DNA of 25,387 nt from contig JBBAAG010000042.1 in the NCBI GenBank assembly GCA_041658405.1, positions 1 to 25,387 on the forward strand, written 5' to 3'. A model generated the notes under the pieces. It was not told the DNA's origin, searched no databases, and was given only the letters and a program-made list of their open reading frames with translations. Shown in pieces: positions 17,209 through 24,657 of this stretch. The stretch's first letter is position 1, and each line of letters starts with the position of its first letter. The translations under genes and the position numbers were made by a program. This stretch comes from Elusimicrobiota bacterium. Lineage in GTDB: Bacteria > Elusimicrobiota > UBA5214 > JBBAAG01.

Positions 17209-19476
17209 TTATACTCCAAGAGATTTAAGCAATTGAAGAATATCTGCATTTCCCTGCACGTTCTTCAACGCTCTTTTACCTGTTGCAATAGCGTCGGGTG
17301 TCCGGCCAAGTTTTATTTGTAATAATATAAGATTACGCCAGGCATTTACGTTCTTTGGGTTGTAGTTCAACGCTTGTGAATACGCAGTTTCTGCTTCTTT
17401 AAACTCGTTTTGTAAATAGTACACATTACCGAGATTAAAAGCTGTTTCGCTATACTCATAAAACCTGCGTTTACCCCAGTCTTCCGAAAATACATTGTTC
17501 GGACCGGTATTACAGGCGATTGGCGTGTTCAGGTGTGCCAGGTATGTTTCTTCAGCTTTTTTTGTGTCACCGAGTTTAATATACACGTAAGCCATCCGGT
17601 AATAGTTCTGATCAAAAATTGGGTCAATTGTACGATATTTTTCAAAATTGTCTATTGCTTTTAGATAACTCTCCCGCGCTTTTTGCTTATCATCGAGCTG
17701 AGTATAATATTCGCCAAGTTTTAGATATACCAGCCCAACTTGATGGTGTACTTGAACATAGTTTGGCACAAGGTATTTAACTTTATCGTATTGTTCCAGT
17801 GAACGTTCCGAATCGTCTCGCGGTGCTTTATCGCCCCATTCCGGATGGAACGTCTTTTCCATATTGAACCGATCATTATAGACATTACCCGTGAAGTAGC
17901 GCGACATAATTGTGTTTGGGTTATAACGATTGATGTTATTATAGTGAACAAGCGCTGTATTCCAATCACCTTTCTTGGAATAATATATTGCGTAATTAAA
18001 CTCTTGATCCGCAGTGAATTTCTGTAAGTATTTAAAACAAAGAAAAGCGGTACAGCAAACTAGTAAAACCTGAACTGTTCGTTTTACTGCCAATACCCAC
18101 AAATCGTTTTTCTTATTCTCAACTTTTTCGCATGATTCGGATGCCGTTTCAGATGGTGTAGACAATATTATGATTAGCGCTATCAATAAGCTGAAATATA
18201 TCCCGGTTGAAACGAACCTAAATGGCACAAATATTATATTTTCTACTAACAACCCTATGAAAGAAGACAACACCCCCAGTAAGTAAAACGCGCGCCAGTC
18301 CATCGACATTTCTTTGTTTTGTGAGTTATCGAGAGCATCTTCCGGAGGCGAAGAAGAACCGTGTTGCCATTTATACCGTCGCAGCGCTCTTATGCCTATG
18401 GTTAGAAATGTTATGATTAACCATAAGTATATACCTAACCCGACTATCCCCTCTTCATTCCAGATATTCAAATATTCGTTTTCCGCATAATCCGTTTCAG
18501 TATTGTGCCTGCCTTCCAATAAAAATATTTGAGGGCGGCGGTATTTGGGATATGTAGCAAAAAAAGTATCTAACCCTGTACCTAAGACCGGGCGTTTGAG
18601 TATCATCTCCCAAGTGGATAGCCAGGTATAAGCACGGAATTTTTGGCCGTCAGGACGGTATTTAATAAACAGTGTTACAACAGATACAAAAATGAAGATT
18701 GCTACGAATATCCACACTCCTACAATTTTACGTATTTTATCGGTATTGAATTTAGAAAAGTATAGTATCCACAGTAAAATGAATGAGTATATCCCCCAGA
18801 AAAAACCGATTTTCCCTTCTTGGTCACCCGTAACAACAAAATTGAATACTGCTAAAACAAAAAGCGCGATTAACCACTTGCTGCGCGTTTTCAAAATCAT
18901 TCCTAATAATAACGGAATAAAGACAACAAGGAAATTGGCATAAAACCCGGGGTTACCATGTGTTGAAAATATGCGTGAACCGAATGCTTTCCTCCAGATA
19001 AACGGGTCAAGCCCTGACGGACCGTCAGGATAAAAATGGATATCTATAAACTGTATTAACCCGTATAAACAACTAACCGTTCCAGCTGCTACTACAAAAT
19101 ATAACAAACGTTTGACTTCTTTTTCTTCCCTGCAAAGGTGAATCATCATTAGTATTAGTCCAACGTATAGGATACGACGGGTAAGTCCTATCAGGCTTAC
19201 TTCGTGAAACGGAGATATCGTAAACGATAAAATACCTGATGCCAAGTATGCTAAGAGAGGAATAACAACTGCAAGTTTTACAAAATCAGGACGCCGGTTG
19301 CCTTCTATCAACCTAATCAGCCAAAGGCAGAGGAGTGTTGTTGCTCCAATATAGAACGATGTGACTTTTATTTGGCAGGAATCGTAAGTGCGCAGGTAAA
19401 ATATTATTGAAATCCAAAAAAATACAAACGGTACCATCCATTGTATTATTGTTTCAATTCTTATTCCTATTTTCAC
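17209..19476 (-). CDS. O-antigen ligase/polymerase-like membrane protein with C-terminal TPR domain
   Basis: This 755-aa protein joins two parts. Residues ~1-480 hold about a dozen hydrophobic segments with Wzy_C/O-antigen-ligase features: GNPGFYANFLVVFIPLLLG (~174-192), RPVLGTGLDTF (~295-305) and the periplasmic-loop signature around HNTETDYAENEYLNIWNEEGIVGLG (~324-348). Residues ~490-755 are TPR-like helical repeats (YDKVKYLVPN, AIDNFEKYRTIDPIF, AYSQALNYNPKNVNAW), which bind partner proteins. By family knowledge it would attach or polymerise surface glycans at the periplasmic face of the inner membrane. The start is GTG at 19474-19476 with GAGG 5 nt upstream. No glycosyltransferases or wzx flank it, so it is not part of a full polysaccharide locus in this window. 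Confidence 0.82.
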   Translation of the reverse strand: MKIGIRIETIIQWMVPFVFFWISIIFYLRTYDSCQIKVTSFYIGATTLLCLWLIRLIEGNRRPDFVKLAVVIPLLAYLASGILSFTISPFHEVSLIGLTRRILYVGLILMMIHLCREEKEVKRLLYFVVAAGTVSCLYGLIQFIDIHFYPDGPSGLDPFIWRKAFGSRIFSTHGNPGFYANFLVVFIPLLLGMILKTRSKWLIALFVLAVFNFVVTGDQEGKIGFFWGIYSFILLWILYFSKFNTDKIRKIVGVWIFVAIFIFVSVVTLFIKYRPDGQKFRAYTWLSTWEMILKRPVLGTGLDTFFATYPKYRRPQIFLLEGRHNTETDYAENEYLNIWNEEGIVGLGIYLWLIITFLTIGIRALRRYKWQHGSSSPPEDALDNSQNKEMSMDWRAFYLLGVLSSFIGLLVENIIFVPFRFVSTGIYFSLLIALIIILSTPSETASESCEKVENKKNDLWVLAVKRTVQVLLVCCTAFLCFKYLQKFTADQEFNYAIYYSKKGDWNTALVHYNNINRYNPNTIMSRYFTGNVYNDRFNMEKTFHPEWGDKAPRDDSERSLEQYDKVKYLVPNYVQVHHQVGLVYLKLGEYYTQLDDKQKARESYLKAIDNFEKYRTIDPIFDQNYYRMAYVYIKLGDTKKAEETYLAHLNTPIACNTGPNNVFSEDWGKRRFYEYSETAFNLGNVYYLQNEFKEAETAYSQALNYNPKNVNAWRNLILLQIKLGRTPDAIATGKRALKNVQGNADILQLLKSLGV

Positions 19477-19541
19477 TTGTACCTCAAGCCTTTTTCTTTG
19501 TCCTTCAATATGGGTGTTTCATTACCACATTCCGGACAAAA
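19473..19541 (-). pseudogene. Relic of a zinc-ribbon coding sequence overlapping the ligase-like gene start
   Basis: Minus-strand codons read FCPECGNETPILKD and on to RYK then TGA, a convincing half zinc ribbon. The TGA overlaps the GTG of the next gene (GTGA), as in coupled genes. However a TAA (19542-19544) directly precedes the first codon and no start codon precedes the CPEC motif, so the 5' half is lost, frameshifted or misassembled. The upstream 50 nt give no first knuckle in any frame. Confidence 0.35.
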
Positions 19542-19593
19542 TTAAGTTCAAATTACAACCGTTGCACTAACCATATTATTCAGGAAGTGTCGT

Positions 19594-20268
19594 TTACTCA
19601 GCAACCTTACCGTCGGTAAGTATCACAACGCGCTGCGCCTTACCTGCGAGCGCCATATCGTGGGTTACAACCACCATAGCGCACCCGCGTACCTTAACTT
19701 GTTCCCACAACAATGACTGTACTGCCATGCCATTCGCAGCATCAAGGTTACCGGTAGGTTCATCAGCAAAGATTACCTTCGGGTTATTCACCAATGCACG
19801 GGCAAGCGCAACTCTCTGTGCCTCACCATAAGATATCTCATCAGGCCGGTGATTCATCCTACTGCTTAACCCAAGTTCGGTAAGAAGTTTTTCAGCATCA
19901 CGTTTTATCTGTGGTAAATATTTTTCGTTTAGCATCAACGCCGGAAGCATTACATTCTCAAGTACAGTGAATTCTATCAACAAATTATGGTTCTGGAATA
20001 CAAACCCCGCGTATTTATTACGTGTAACCGCCCTGGTGTGTACAGACATCTTAGCAGCGTCATTATTGTCAATCATCAACTCACCGGTTGTCGGGTGGTC
20101 AAGTAAGCCAAGGATTTGTACAAACGTAGTTTTCCCCGCACCGGAAGGGCCTGTGACAGCAACAATCTCGCCGGGGTTTAACTCAAAGTCAATACCTTTA
20201 AGTACCTGTACATCCTCGGGACCAAGTTTGTAGGTTTTAGTAATATTCTTAGCTACAATAACCGCCAT
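19594..20268 (-). CDS. lolD: LolD-type ABC transporter ATPase
   Basis: The 224-aa protein is a complete ABC ATPase: Walker A GPSGAGKT (40-47), Q-loop in FQNHNLL (91-97), signature region ISYGEAQ (145-151), Walker B VIFADE (165-170) and the switch histidine H203 in VTHDM. The FQ-HNLL and EPTGNLD pattern is that of the MacB/LolD/FtsE group. The signature reads SYGEA instead of the usual SGGEQ, a tolerated but uncommon change. It starts 14 nt after the stop of the LolC/E-type permease, so the two should form the inner-membrane machine that releases lipoproteins for transport to the outer membrane. No lolA or lolB is seen. Confidence 0.85.
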   Translation of the reverse strand: MAVIVAKNITKTYKLGPEDVQVLKGIDFELNPGEIVAVTGPSGAGKTTFVQILGLLDHPTTGELMIDNNDAAKMSVHTRAVTRNKYAGFVFQNHNLLIEFTVLENVMLPALMLNEKYLPQIKRDAEKLLTELGLSSRMNHRPDEISYGEAQRVALARALVNNPKVIFADEPTGNLDAANGMAVQSLLWEQVKVRGCAMVVVTHDMALAGKAQRVVILTDGKVAE

Positions 20269-20282
20269 AAATGTTATATTCC

Positions 20283-21506
20283 CTATTCCGTCCTTAACGC
20301 TTTTGCAGGATCTATCTTTGCAGCCTTCCCTGCAGGGTATAGCGTTGATAATATACTAATGATTATAGATACCATACCGATTAACAAAAGATCCTGCCAC
20401 ACAATACGTACCGGTATTCTCGTAATATAATACACATCCGCAGGGAGGCTTATAAAATTTGTATATTTCAGTAACATACTAACCCCCACCCCTGTGAGTA
20501 TCCCGGCAATTGTTCCCACAACGCCTATCATTGCGCCCTGGAACACGAATATACGCATAACATTACGTGGTTCCGCACCTAATGCCGTGAGTACAGCGAT
20601 ATCCTTAGTTTTCTCCATTGTCGTCATCATGAGAGTGGATAACACGTTAAACGCTGCAACCAAAATTATCAGTACCAAGACAATAGTCATTGCCAATTTT
20701 TCAATCTTCAGTGCGGAGAATAGGTTTTTGTTCATCTTCATCCATGACCGTGCAATATAGAACCCTTTAACTTCACTTTGAATTTTTTTTGCGGTAAGGT
20801 CAGCGCCATAAAAATTGTTTACCTTAACCTGGTACCCGCTTATTTGTTTACCCAGCCCAAGAAACTCCTGTGCGGTTTGAAGGTTCATAAACACAAACGT
20901 GTTATCAAACTCATACATCCCGGATTCAAATAAACCTGTAACTTTATACTTCCTCATCTTAGGTATTGTCATCATTGCCATATTCTGTGTATCGTTGAAC
21001 GACATAAGAATAATTTCGTCATCCGGGTAAATCCCAAGATTTTTTGCTAGTTCACTCCCGAGGATAACATTCTCGTTCTTAGAATCCAAACTCGACCAGG
21101 TACCCGCGACTAAGCGTTTTGTAAGATCCGTAACCTTTAACCCATCCTTCGGGCGGATACCGTTGATCATAACACCCTGATTGTTTCCGCGGTAACGGAT
21201 TAACCCCTGGCTGACAATAAACGGCGCACATGCCGCAACGTCTTTCACTGCAAGGATTTGTGTTACAGTAAACGTACTCTCAACAATACCTTCCCGTGAG
21301 AAAGTCATTACGGTAATATGCGCCTGGGTACCGAGTATGCGGTCACGTATTTCTTCCTGGAACCCAGTCATAATCGCGAAGGTTACTACAAGAGCCGCAA
21401 CACCGACGATAACCCCGGCAATTGCAATTATTGTGGTGAATAAGGTAAACACCTGCCGGCGCTTACCCGCGAGGTACCGTTTTGAGATAAACAGTTCCCA
21501 GTTCAT
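20283..21506 (-). CDS. lolC: LolC/LolE-family lipoprotein-releasing permease
   Basis: This 407-aa protein has the standard LolC/E/MacB layout: an opening MNWELFISKRYLAGKRRQ, a first membrane segment (~22-46), a large periplasmic domain (~50-270), then three membrane segments (~272-300, ~325-350 and ~370-390) with the coupling-helix motif EKTKDIAVLTALGAEPRNV. By family knowledge it extracts mature lipoproteins from the inner membrane, powered by the LolD ATPase encoded next. Only one LolC/E gene is present, so a homodimer (LolF-like) is likely unless a paralogue lies elsewhere. The ATG has no good Shine-Dalgarno; its A-T-G-A overlaps the stop of a nine-codon upstream frame that does have one. 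Confidence 0.85.
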   Translation of the reverse strand: MNWELFISKRYLAGKRRQVFTLFTTIIAIAGVIVGVAALVVTFAIMTGFQEEIRDRILGTQAHITVMTFSREGIVESTFTVTQILAVKDVAACAPFIVSQGLIRYRGNNQGVMINGIRPKDGLKVTDLTKRLVAGTWSSLDSKNENVILGSELAKNLGIYPDDEIILMSFNDTQNMAMMTIPKMRKYKVTGLFESGMYEFDNTFVFMNLQTAQEFLGLGKQISGYQVKVNNFYGADLTAKKIQSEVKGFYIARSWMKMNKNLFSALKIEKLAMTIVLVLIILVAAFNVLSTLMMTTMEKTKDIAVLTALGAEPRNVMRIFVFQGAMIGVVGTIAGILTGVGVSMLLKYTNFISLPADVYYITRIPVRIVWQDLLLIGMVSIIISILSTLYPAGKAAKIDPAKALRTE

Positions 21507-21529
21507 AGTGAGTTATTATTTCTTCCCAT
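21503..21529 (-). other. Possible short leader ORF coupled to the lolC start
   Basis: ATG at 21529 opens MGRNNNSL then TGA, with the TGA sharing bases with the lolC ATG (ATGA). AAAGG lies 6 nt before this ATG, whereas lolC has no usable Shine-Dalgarno of its own. Re-initiation after the leader would explain how lolC is translated. Confidence 0.25.
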
Positions 21530-21623
21530 ACTTTACCTTTGATTTAATATTTTTCATATGACTTATCGTATATTTTAACATTAGAACACACTTTTTTTAA
21601 AACTATTTTGATAATAGTACAAC

Positions 21624-22946
21624 TTATTTCATTCTTAACGCTAACCTTATACCCATTGCGTCATCAAATGGGATTTTATCTTCCAAACCTAATGTTTTTT
21701 TATAAACTAGCCCTATCCCTAACTCCAGATGATTATTTAGGTTTTTTTTGTATTCCAAGCTACATAATGTAGAGAGAAGTATTTGTCCAGGTAACAATTT
21801 GATATCTTTAAAGGCACTTAAAGGCCAATTTCCTAGTTTTATCCTATCATCGATTAGTACCATATTATCAATGCCTATACCAATAATAAATTCGTTTTCC
21901 TTTTTTCCAAAATGTTTCTTTATAATTATAGGTATGCTTATAAAATCAAAAATGCCTGATGCTGAAAAACCGTAATAATTGTCTGATTTAATAGAATAAT
22001 TCTCGTATAACAAACCTGTTTCTACTCCCAATTTTTTCAGCATCCACAATTCTGTTGTTCCACCAAAAATACACAAGTTTCCTTGACCGGATATGTTTAT
22101 ATTAGAATAAAGGTCTTCGTATAAGTAGTCTCCCTGAAACGGATTCTTTCCGAAAATCGTAAAGTTTGTTGTATAGTATTCAGCAATTATATTTATACCG
22201 CCAAGTATTCTGTCCATTTCTTCACCTTTAATTCGTGATGAGAGATTTAGTAAGTTGAATTTATAAAAGTAATCACCCAAAAATTCGGTTTTAGTCAAGT
22301 ATTTACCTATTCCTATTTCAAAATTAAGGTTTAACCCTCCATTCCAATTTGTAGTATATCCTATGAATACAGGTATTCCAATAGCAATACCATTTTCGTT
22401 GAATACATATTTTGTGTAATCCTCAATAGAGGTATTTGTTTTCACATAATATTTTGCCCAATAGAAAATGTCATAGTAAAACAACGATGTTCCTGCACCG
22501 ATATAGAAGCCAAAAGGTAGATTCCATTTCTTTGTAAGTCCAATATAAAAAAACTTACGATCATAATAACTTCCTATATCTATATAACTCGTTATCGGTT
22601 GAACATTATTAATAGTGCAACTAAAGATATTTATTTCAATGCCATTTTTTTCTATATAAAACTCAGGTAGGTATTCAGCCATTAGATAATTAGAATAGGG
22701 ATTAAGATAATCTTCTCTCCCTCCCGACATCATATTTCCTGATATGTTTATCATATAGTAGTATACTGGAAATGAGGGTTTATATGGCAACATTACTAAT
22801 GGGACTCTAATACCGAACTTAATTTCATTTATCCTAGTACTAGTAGTTCTGTTGATGCTATAAATATCTGCCGCGTTTGTGAAACTGCAACAAACGAGAA
22901 GTAGTAATGCCAATACGCTACTCTTGTGTATGATAAACTTTTTCAT
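21624..22946 (-). CDS. Exported Tyr/Gly-rich protein, probable outer-membrane beta-barrel
   Basis: The 440-aa product starts MKKFIIHKSSVLALLLLVCC, a signal peptide with likely cleavage after TNA (~25); the cysteines at 19-20 have no clear lipobox. The mature chain is rich in aromatic and Gly residues with strand-turn-strand segments (FYIGLTKKWNLPFGFYIGAGTSLFYY, FEIGIGKYLTK, LELGIGLVYKK) and ends MGIRLALRMK, consistent with a barrel of about 14-16 strands. I do not recognise a family and no substrate can be inferred. There is no Shine-Dalgarno before the ATG. A TATAAT lies only ~16 nt upstream at the end of a large palindrome, which may make the transcript nearly leaderless. Confidence 0.6.
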   Translation of the reverse strand: MKKFIIHKSSVLALLLLVCCSFTNAADIYSINRTTSTRINEIKFGIRVPLVMLPYKPSFPVYYYMINISGNMMSGGREDYLNPYSNYLMAEYLPEFYIEKNGIEINIFSCTINNVQPITSYIDIGSYYDRKFFYIGLTKKWNLPFGFYIGAGTSLFYYDIFYWAKYYVKTNTSIEDYTKYVFNENGIAIGIPVFIGYTTNWNGGLNLNFEIGIGKYLTKTEFLGDYFYKFNLLNLSSRIKGEEMDRILGGINIIAEYYTTNFTIFGKNPFQGDYLYEDLYSNINISGQGNLCIFGGTTELWMLKKLGVETGLLYENYSIKSDNYYGFSASGIFDFISIPIIIKKHFGKKENEFIIGIGIDNMVLIDDRIKLGNWPLSAFKDIKLLPGQILLSTLCSLEYKKNLNNHLELGIGLVYKKTLGLEDKIPFDDAMGIRLALRMK

Positions 22947-22961
22947 GATTTTTTCTATGAC

Positions 22962-22989
22962 ATTATAATGGTGACAGGTTTTGAGCGAA
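22962..22989 (-). promoter_or_regulatory. Possible promoter at the palindrome edge for the barrel gene
   Basis: On the minus strand a perfect TATAAT (22962-22967) sits 16 nt after a weak -35-like TTCGCT (22984-22989). Initiation ~7 nt downstream would leave about 9-10 nt before the ATG at 22946. The -35 is poor, so this is tentative. Confidence 0.3.
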
Positions 22990-23051
22990 CTACTTCAATA
23001 AACCCGTTCGTGGGTTTATTATTGAGTGAGCCAAAATCTGTCACCATTATA
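22964..23051. repeat. 88-nt imperfect palindrome between lysS and the barrel gene
   Basis: Left arm 22964-23005 and right arm 23012-23051 pair around the loop GTTCGT. The outer 14 bp (TATAATGGTGACAG) are perfect, then one mismatch, 5 matching bases, a mismatched middle, and a perfect inner 9-bp stem AATAAACCC/GGGTTTATT. Perfect outer ends on a hairpin this long suggest a MITE- or REP-like mobile remnant or a folded recombination site; neither strand has the T-run of an intrinsic terminator. Confidence 0.7.
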
Positions 23052-23075
23052 TAACTAACTAACTCAATATTGTCT

Positions 23076-24614
23076 TTACTTTTTTTCAGGACGCATCAGC
23101 GGGAATGCAATAGTTTCACGGATAGACGATGTGTTTGTGAGTATCATAATCAGGCGGTCAATCCCGATCCCCAACCCTCCGCAAGGCGGCATCCCGTGTT
23201 CCAGCGCAATAATAAAATCATCATCAAAAAACATTGCTTCCGCATCACCCTCAGCTTTATCTTTCGCCTGAGCAAGTAAACGGTTACGCTGTTCAATTGG
23301 ATCATTAAGTTCGGAGTACGCATTCGCAACTTCTTCCCCCCCGACGAATAGTTCAAACCGTTCCACAAGATTAGGGTTATCCGGTTTAGACTTCGCTAAT
23401 GGTGTCCATTTCGTCGCAAAATCTGTGACAAACGTAGGATTTATAAGTCCCGGCTGCACCTTTTTCTCAAATATATTATCAATAATCTTATGTTCCGGCG
23501 TTTTGTTTACATCAATATCTAAAGACAAATTTCGTGCCAGCTCCTTAGTTTTTCCATCCATGACATACGCATAAACATCCTCACCCGTTGCAGCCTGTAA
23601 TAACCCGAAATATGTTTCGCGTTTCCACGGGCGAGTGATATTAATCTTGTTCCCGCAAAACTCAAGTTCATTATTCTCATTAGCATAACCCTGGGCGGTA
23701 ACGCAAATAATTTCTTCGGTGATATCCATCATACCATAAAGATCGCTATACGCCTGGTAAAGTTCAAGCATTGTGAATTCCGGGTTATGTTTTGTAGAAA
23801 TCCCTTCATTCCTGAAATTACGGTTAAGTTCATAAACTTTATCATACCCACCTACTATTAAGCGTTTGAGGTATAGTTCCGGAGCAATACGGAGATAAAG
23901 ATCGATATCCAGCGCGTTATGATGCGTAACAAACGGCCGGGCAGTTGCACCCCCGGGGATCGGCTGCATCATCGGTGTTTCAACTTCCATAAACCCTTTC
24001 CCGTCGAGTAATCCGCGGATACGTTTGATCACCAATGCGCGGTCACGCAAAATTTTAGCGGTAGTTTCATTTGTCAATAAATCTAAGTATCTTTGGCGGT
24101 AACGCAGTTCCGGGTCCTTAAGCCCATGCCATTTCTCGGGTAATGGGCGTAATGCTTTACTCAGCATCCCAAACTTACGTACGTCAATGGTAAGCTCACC
24201 GGTTCTTGTAACAAAAGGCACGCCTGTGATCCCGATAATATCACCGGAATCATACAGTTTCTTGAAATTAGCAAATAATTCCGCGCCAATCGCCTGTGTC
24301 CGCAGGTAAATCTGTATCCTTCCGGTAGAATCCTGTAGGTGTGCAAAAGTTGATTTACCCATCTCACGGATTGTGATCAACCGTCCCGCAAGGATTACAC
24401 TATCTTGTTCCAGTGACTCCCCGGGTTTCAGGTTAACATACTTTTGACGTAGTTCAGTGACGGTATCCTTAACTTCACACCGTGCAGGATAAGGGTCAAT
24501 GTTCTGTGAACGTAACACCTCAAGTTTACCCTTCCGTGTTTCAATAATACTATCAATCGGTAAACTCGTTACTTCCTGCGGCGGTTGTACCTGCGGCTCT
24601 TTTTTTTCTGACAT
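23076..24614 (-). CDS. lysS: Lysyl-tRNA synthetase, class II
   Basis: The 512-aa protein is a full-length class II LysRS that charges tRNA-Lys in the cytosol. The N-terminal OB-fold anticodon-binding domain is around residues 70-150 (VILAGRLITIREMGKSTFAHL). The catalytic core has motif 1 near 205-225 (KGFMEVETPMMQPIPGGATARPF), motif 2 at 267-282 (FRNEGISTKHNPEFTM) and motif 3 GIGIDRL at 482-488. Residues 1-20 are a low-complexity polar extension (MSEKKEPQVQPPQEVT). The ATG is preceded by AAAGGGTGAG about 11 nt upstream. It follows the membrane-protein gene at 24658 after 43 nt, close enough for co-transcription. Confidence 0.97.
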   Translation of the reverse strand: MSEKKEPQVQPPQEVTSLPIDSIIETRKGKLEVLRSQNIDPYPARCEVKDTVTELRQKYVNLKPGESLEQDSVILAGRLITIREMGKSTFAHLQDSTGRIQIYLRTQAIGAELFANFKKLYDSGDIIGITGVPFVTRTGELTIDVRKFGMLSKALRPLPEKWHGLKDPELRYRQRYLDLLTNETTAKILRDRALVIKRIRGLLDGKGFMEVETPMMQPIPGGATARPFVTHHNALDIDLYLRIAPELYLKRLIVGGYDKVYELNRNFRNEGISTKHNPEFTMLELYQAYSDLYGMMDITEEIICVTAQGYANENNELEFCGNKINITRPWKRETYFGLLQAATGEDVYAYVMDGKTKELARNLSLDIDVNKTPEHKIIDNIFEKKVQPGLINPTFVTDFATKWTPLAKSKPDNPNLVERFELFVGGEEVANAYSELNDPIEQRNRLLAQAKDKAEGDAEAMFFDDDFIIALEHGMPPCGGLGIGIDRLIMILTNTSSIRETIAFPLMRPEKK

Positions 24615-24657
24615 TTGTAAACAAACTCACCCTTTCTTATGACAAATAAATCTATAT

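Noticed and set aside
21590..21623. Short stem ACTATT/AATAGT after the barrel gene as a terminator
   Set aside because: A 6-bp AT stem followed by TTTT then a run of A is too weak to call.
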